Source: Deltaproteobacteria bacterium (GTDB lineage: Bacteria > Desulfobacterota > Desulfobacteria > Desulfobacterales > QNYZ01). From it: a DNA stretch of 64,000 nt. The notes below the pieces were generated by a model, which worked only from the letters and a program-made list of their open reading frames with translations, was not told the origin of the DNA and did not search any database. Both the position numbers and the translations under genes were made by a program. Numbering within the stretch: position 1 is the first letter of the stretch; every line of letters starts with the position of its first letter. Positions 62,812 to 64,000 of the stretch are shown in pieces. The stretch covers positions 28,330-92,329 of the forward strand of contig QNYZ01000060.1 in the NCBI GenBank assembly GCA_003973265.1. The letters are read 5' to 3'.

Positions 62812-64000
62812 ATGAGCAAAATTATTGGAATCGATTTGGGTACCACCAATTCCTGCGTGGCCATTATGGAGGGCGGTGATGCCAAAGTCATCACCAACCC
62901 CGAAGGGGGGCGAACGACCCCTTCTATTGTCGCTGTTTCGGACAGTGGCGAACGTCTTGTGGGACAGATTGCCAAAAGGCAGGCCATTACCAATCCCGAG
63001 AACACCGTCTTTGGCGTCAAGCGGCTGATCGGGCGCAAATTCAACTCGCCCGAGATTCAACGGGACGTCAAAATCCTTCCATATAAGCTTATTGAGGCAT
63101 CCAATGGGGATGTGCGTATAAAGTTGAGAGATAAGGACTATAGTCCGGCGGAAATATCCGCGTTCATCCTGGGGAATATTAAAAAAACCGCCGAAGCCTA
63201 CCTGGGTGAGACGGTTACCGACGCGGTCATCACGGTTCCGGCCTATTTTAACGACAGCCAGCGGCAGGCCACCAAGGACGCCGGTAAAATTGCCGGCCTC
63301 AACGTCAAACGGATTATTAATGAACCGACGGCTGCTTCCCTGGCGTACGGCCTGGATAAAAAAAGGGAAGAAACCATTGCGGTATTCGACCTGGGCGGCG
63401 GGACGTTTGACATTTCCATCCTTGAAATCGGTGAAGGCGTCTTTGAGGTCAAATCGACCAATGGAGATACCCACCTGGGAGGGGAAGATTTTGATTTACG
63501 GGTTATTGATTTTCTGGCCGATGAGTTTAAAAAAGACCAGGGAATCGACCTGCGCAATGACAAAATGGCCCTTCAGCGTTTGAAAGAAGCGGCTGAAAAA
63601 GCCAAAATGGAACTGTCTTCCGCGGTAGAAACCGATGTTAACCTGCCATTTATCACCGCCGATGCCTCCGGTCCTAAACATTTAAACGTCAAGATAACGC
63701 GAGCCAAGCTCGAATCGCTGATCAGTGACCTGCTTGATAAACTGGAAGCGCCCTGCAAGATGGCCCTCAAGGACGCCGGGCTTTCCGCCGATGGCATCAA
63801 AGAAGTGATATTGGTAGGTGGCATGACCCGGATGCCGGCAGTTCAGGCGCGCGTTAAAAAGATTTTTGGTAAGGAACCCAACAAAAGTGTCAACCCTGAC
63901 GAAGTAGTGGCCTGCGGTGCGGCGATCCAGGGCGGAGTCCTGCAGGGAGACGTCAAGGATGTTTTACTTCTGGACGTCACCCCGTTATCGCTGGGGATCG
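62812..64000 (+). CDS. dnaK: Chaperone protein DnaK (Hsp70), 5' part, runs off window
   Basis: Reads [20 protein letters not shown] from an ATG with AGGGAGG 9 nt upstream. Hsp70 ATPase motifs are all present: phosphate-1 [41 protein letters not shown], phosphate-2 [12 protein letters not shown] and the adenosine motif [14 protein letters not shown]. About 396 codons are visible (nearly the complete nucleotide-binding domain, through [13 protein letters not shown] at the linker); the substrate-binding domain lies past the end. With grpE upstream it forms the usual operon. Confidence 0.97.
   Translation, partial: MSKIIGIDLGTTNSCVAIMEGGDAKVITNPEGGRTTPSIVAVSDSGERLVGQIAKRQAITNPENTVFGVKRLIGRKFNSPEIQRDVKILPYKLIEASNGDVRIKLRDKDYSPAEISAFILGNIKKTAEAYLGETVTDAVITVPAYFNDSQRQATKDAGKIAGLNVKRIINEPTAASLAYGLDKKREETIAVFDLGGGTFDISILEIGEGVFEVKSTNGDTHLGGEDFDLRVIDFLADEFKKDQGIDLRNDKMALQRLKEAAEKAKMELSSAVETDVNLPFITADASGPKHLNVKITRAKLESLISDLLDKLEAPCKMALKDAGLSADGIKEVILVGGMTRMPAVQARVKKIFGKEPNKSVNPDEVVACGAAIQGGVLQGDVKDVLLLDVTPLSLGI

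Overview
The window looks like chromosome of an anaerobic, probably sulfate-reducing deltaproteobacterium (Desulfobacterota, Desulfobacterales-like). This is inferred from gene content: a selenocysteine-containing SelD, two LIV/amino-acid ABC importers, a Tat-exported TRAP system, electron-transfer flavoproteins with acyl-CoA metabolism, rubredoxin-type proteins, and a small Arg-rich protein of a kind I associate with this group. I see no tRNA, rRNA operon, CRISPR array, prophage or intact insertion sequence. One transposase remnant and one truncated enzyme gene are present.

Layout. (1) 1-4.4 kb, minus strand: start of selD with an in-frame UGA and SECIS-like hairpin, a small basic protein (plus strand), two tandem PPK2 polyphosphate kinases, a helix-hairpin-helix protein and a double-ACT protein. 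(2) 4.6-15.6 kb, plus: a three-gene polar amino-acid ABC importer with a hairpin after the binding-protein gene, then a nine-gene run livKHMGF-like / DUF1445 / pxpABC that looks like a 5-oxoproline uptake and hydrolysis operon. (3) 15.6-23.8 kb: a compact asparaginase-like protein, a C45 acyltransferase-like hydrolase, then the nitrogen block glnD-amtB-glnB-glnA. (4) 24-30.6 kb: Hsp20, Lon, RlpA-SPOR, GmhB and RecD2, whose start codon appears to be non-canonical. (5) 30.6-38 kb: an outer-membrane protein, a phosphotriesterase-like fragment, etfBA, and divergently a phosphatase / ACAD10-11-type dehydrogenase / TetR / APH kinase operon, then a cold-shock gene.

(6) 38.2-56 kb is the most unusual part. 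A long minus-strand run encodes CbiZ, a Ddl-like ATP-grasp ligase, a MurI-like racemase, a CapA-like protein, alanine racemase and a class IV (D-)aminotransferase. After a terminator-like hairpin come a HisC-like aminotransferase, alanine dehydrogenase, transaldolase, a UTRA-type GntR regulator, a divergent transketolase and a choline-kinase-like enzyme. A TRAP transporter is encoded divergently. The transketolase promoter and the TRAP upstream region share a TGTMTATACA box, so I infer one GntR-controlled regulon. (7) 56-64 kb: IS1182-like remnant, htpG, a ketopantoate-reductase-like gene, a triple-rubredoxin membrane protein, a large (Alu-domain) SRP RNA, grpE and the 5' part of dnaK.

Functional themes are nitrogen acquisition (5-oxoproline, amides, ammonium, glutamine), proteostasis, and a candidate uncharacterised pathway joining a TRAP-imported substrate, transketolase/transaldolase chemistry and alanine-coupled transamination, next to a set of D-amino-acid enzymes. 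All functions are read from recognisable motifs; no database search was possible.
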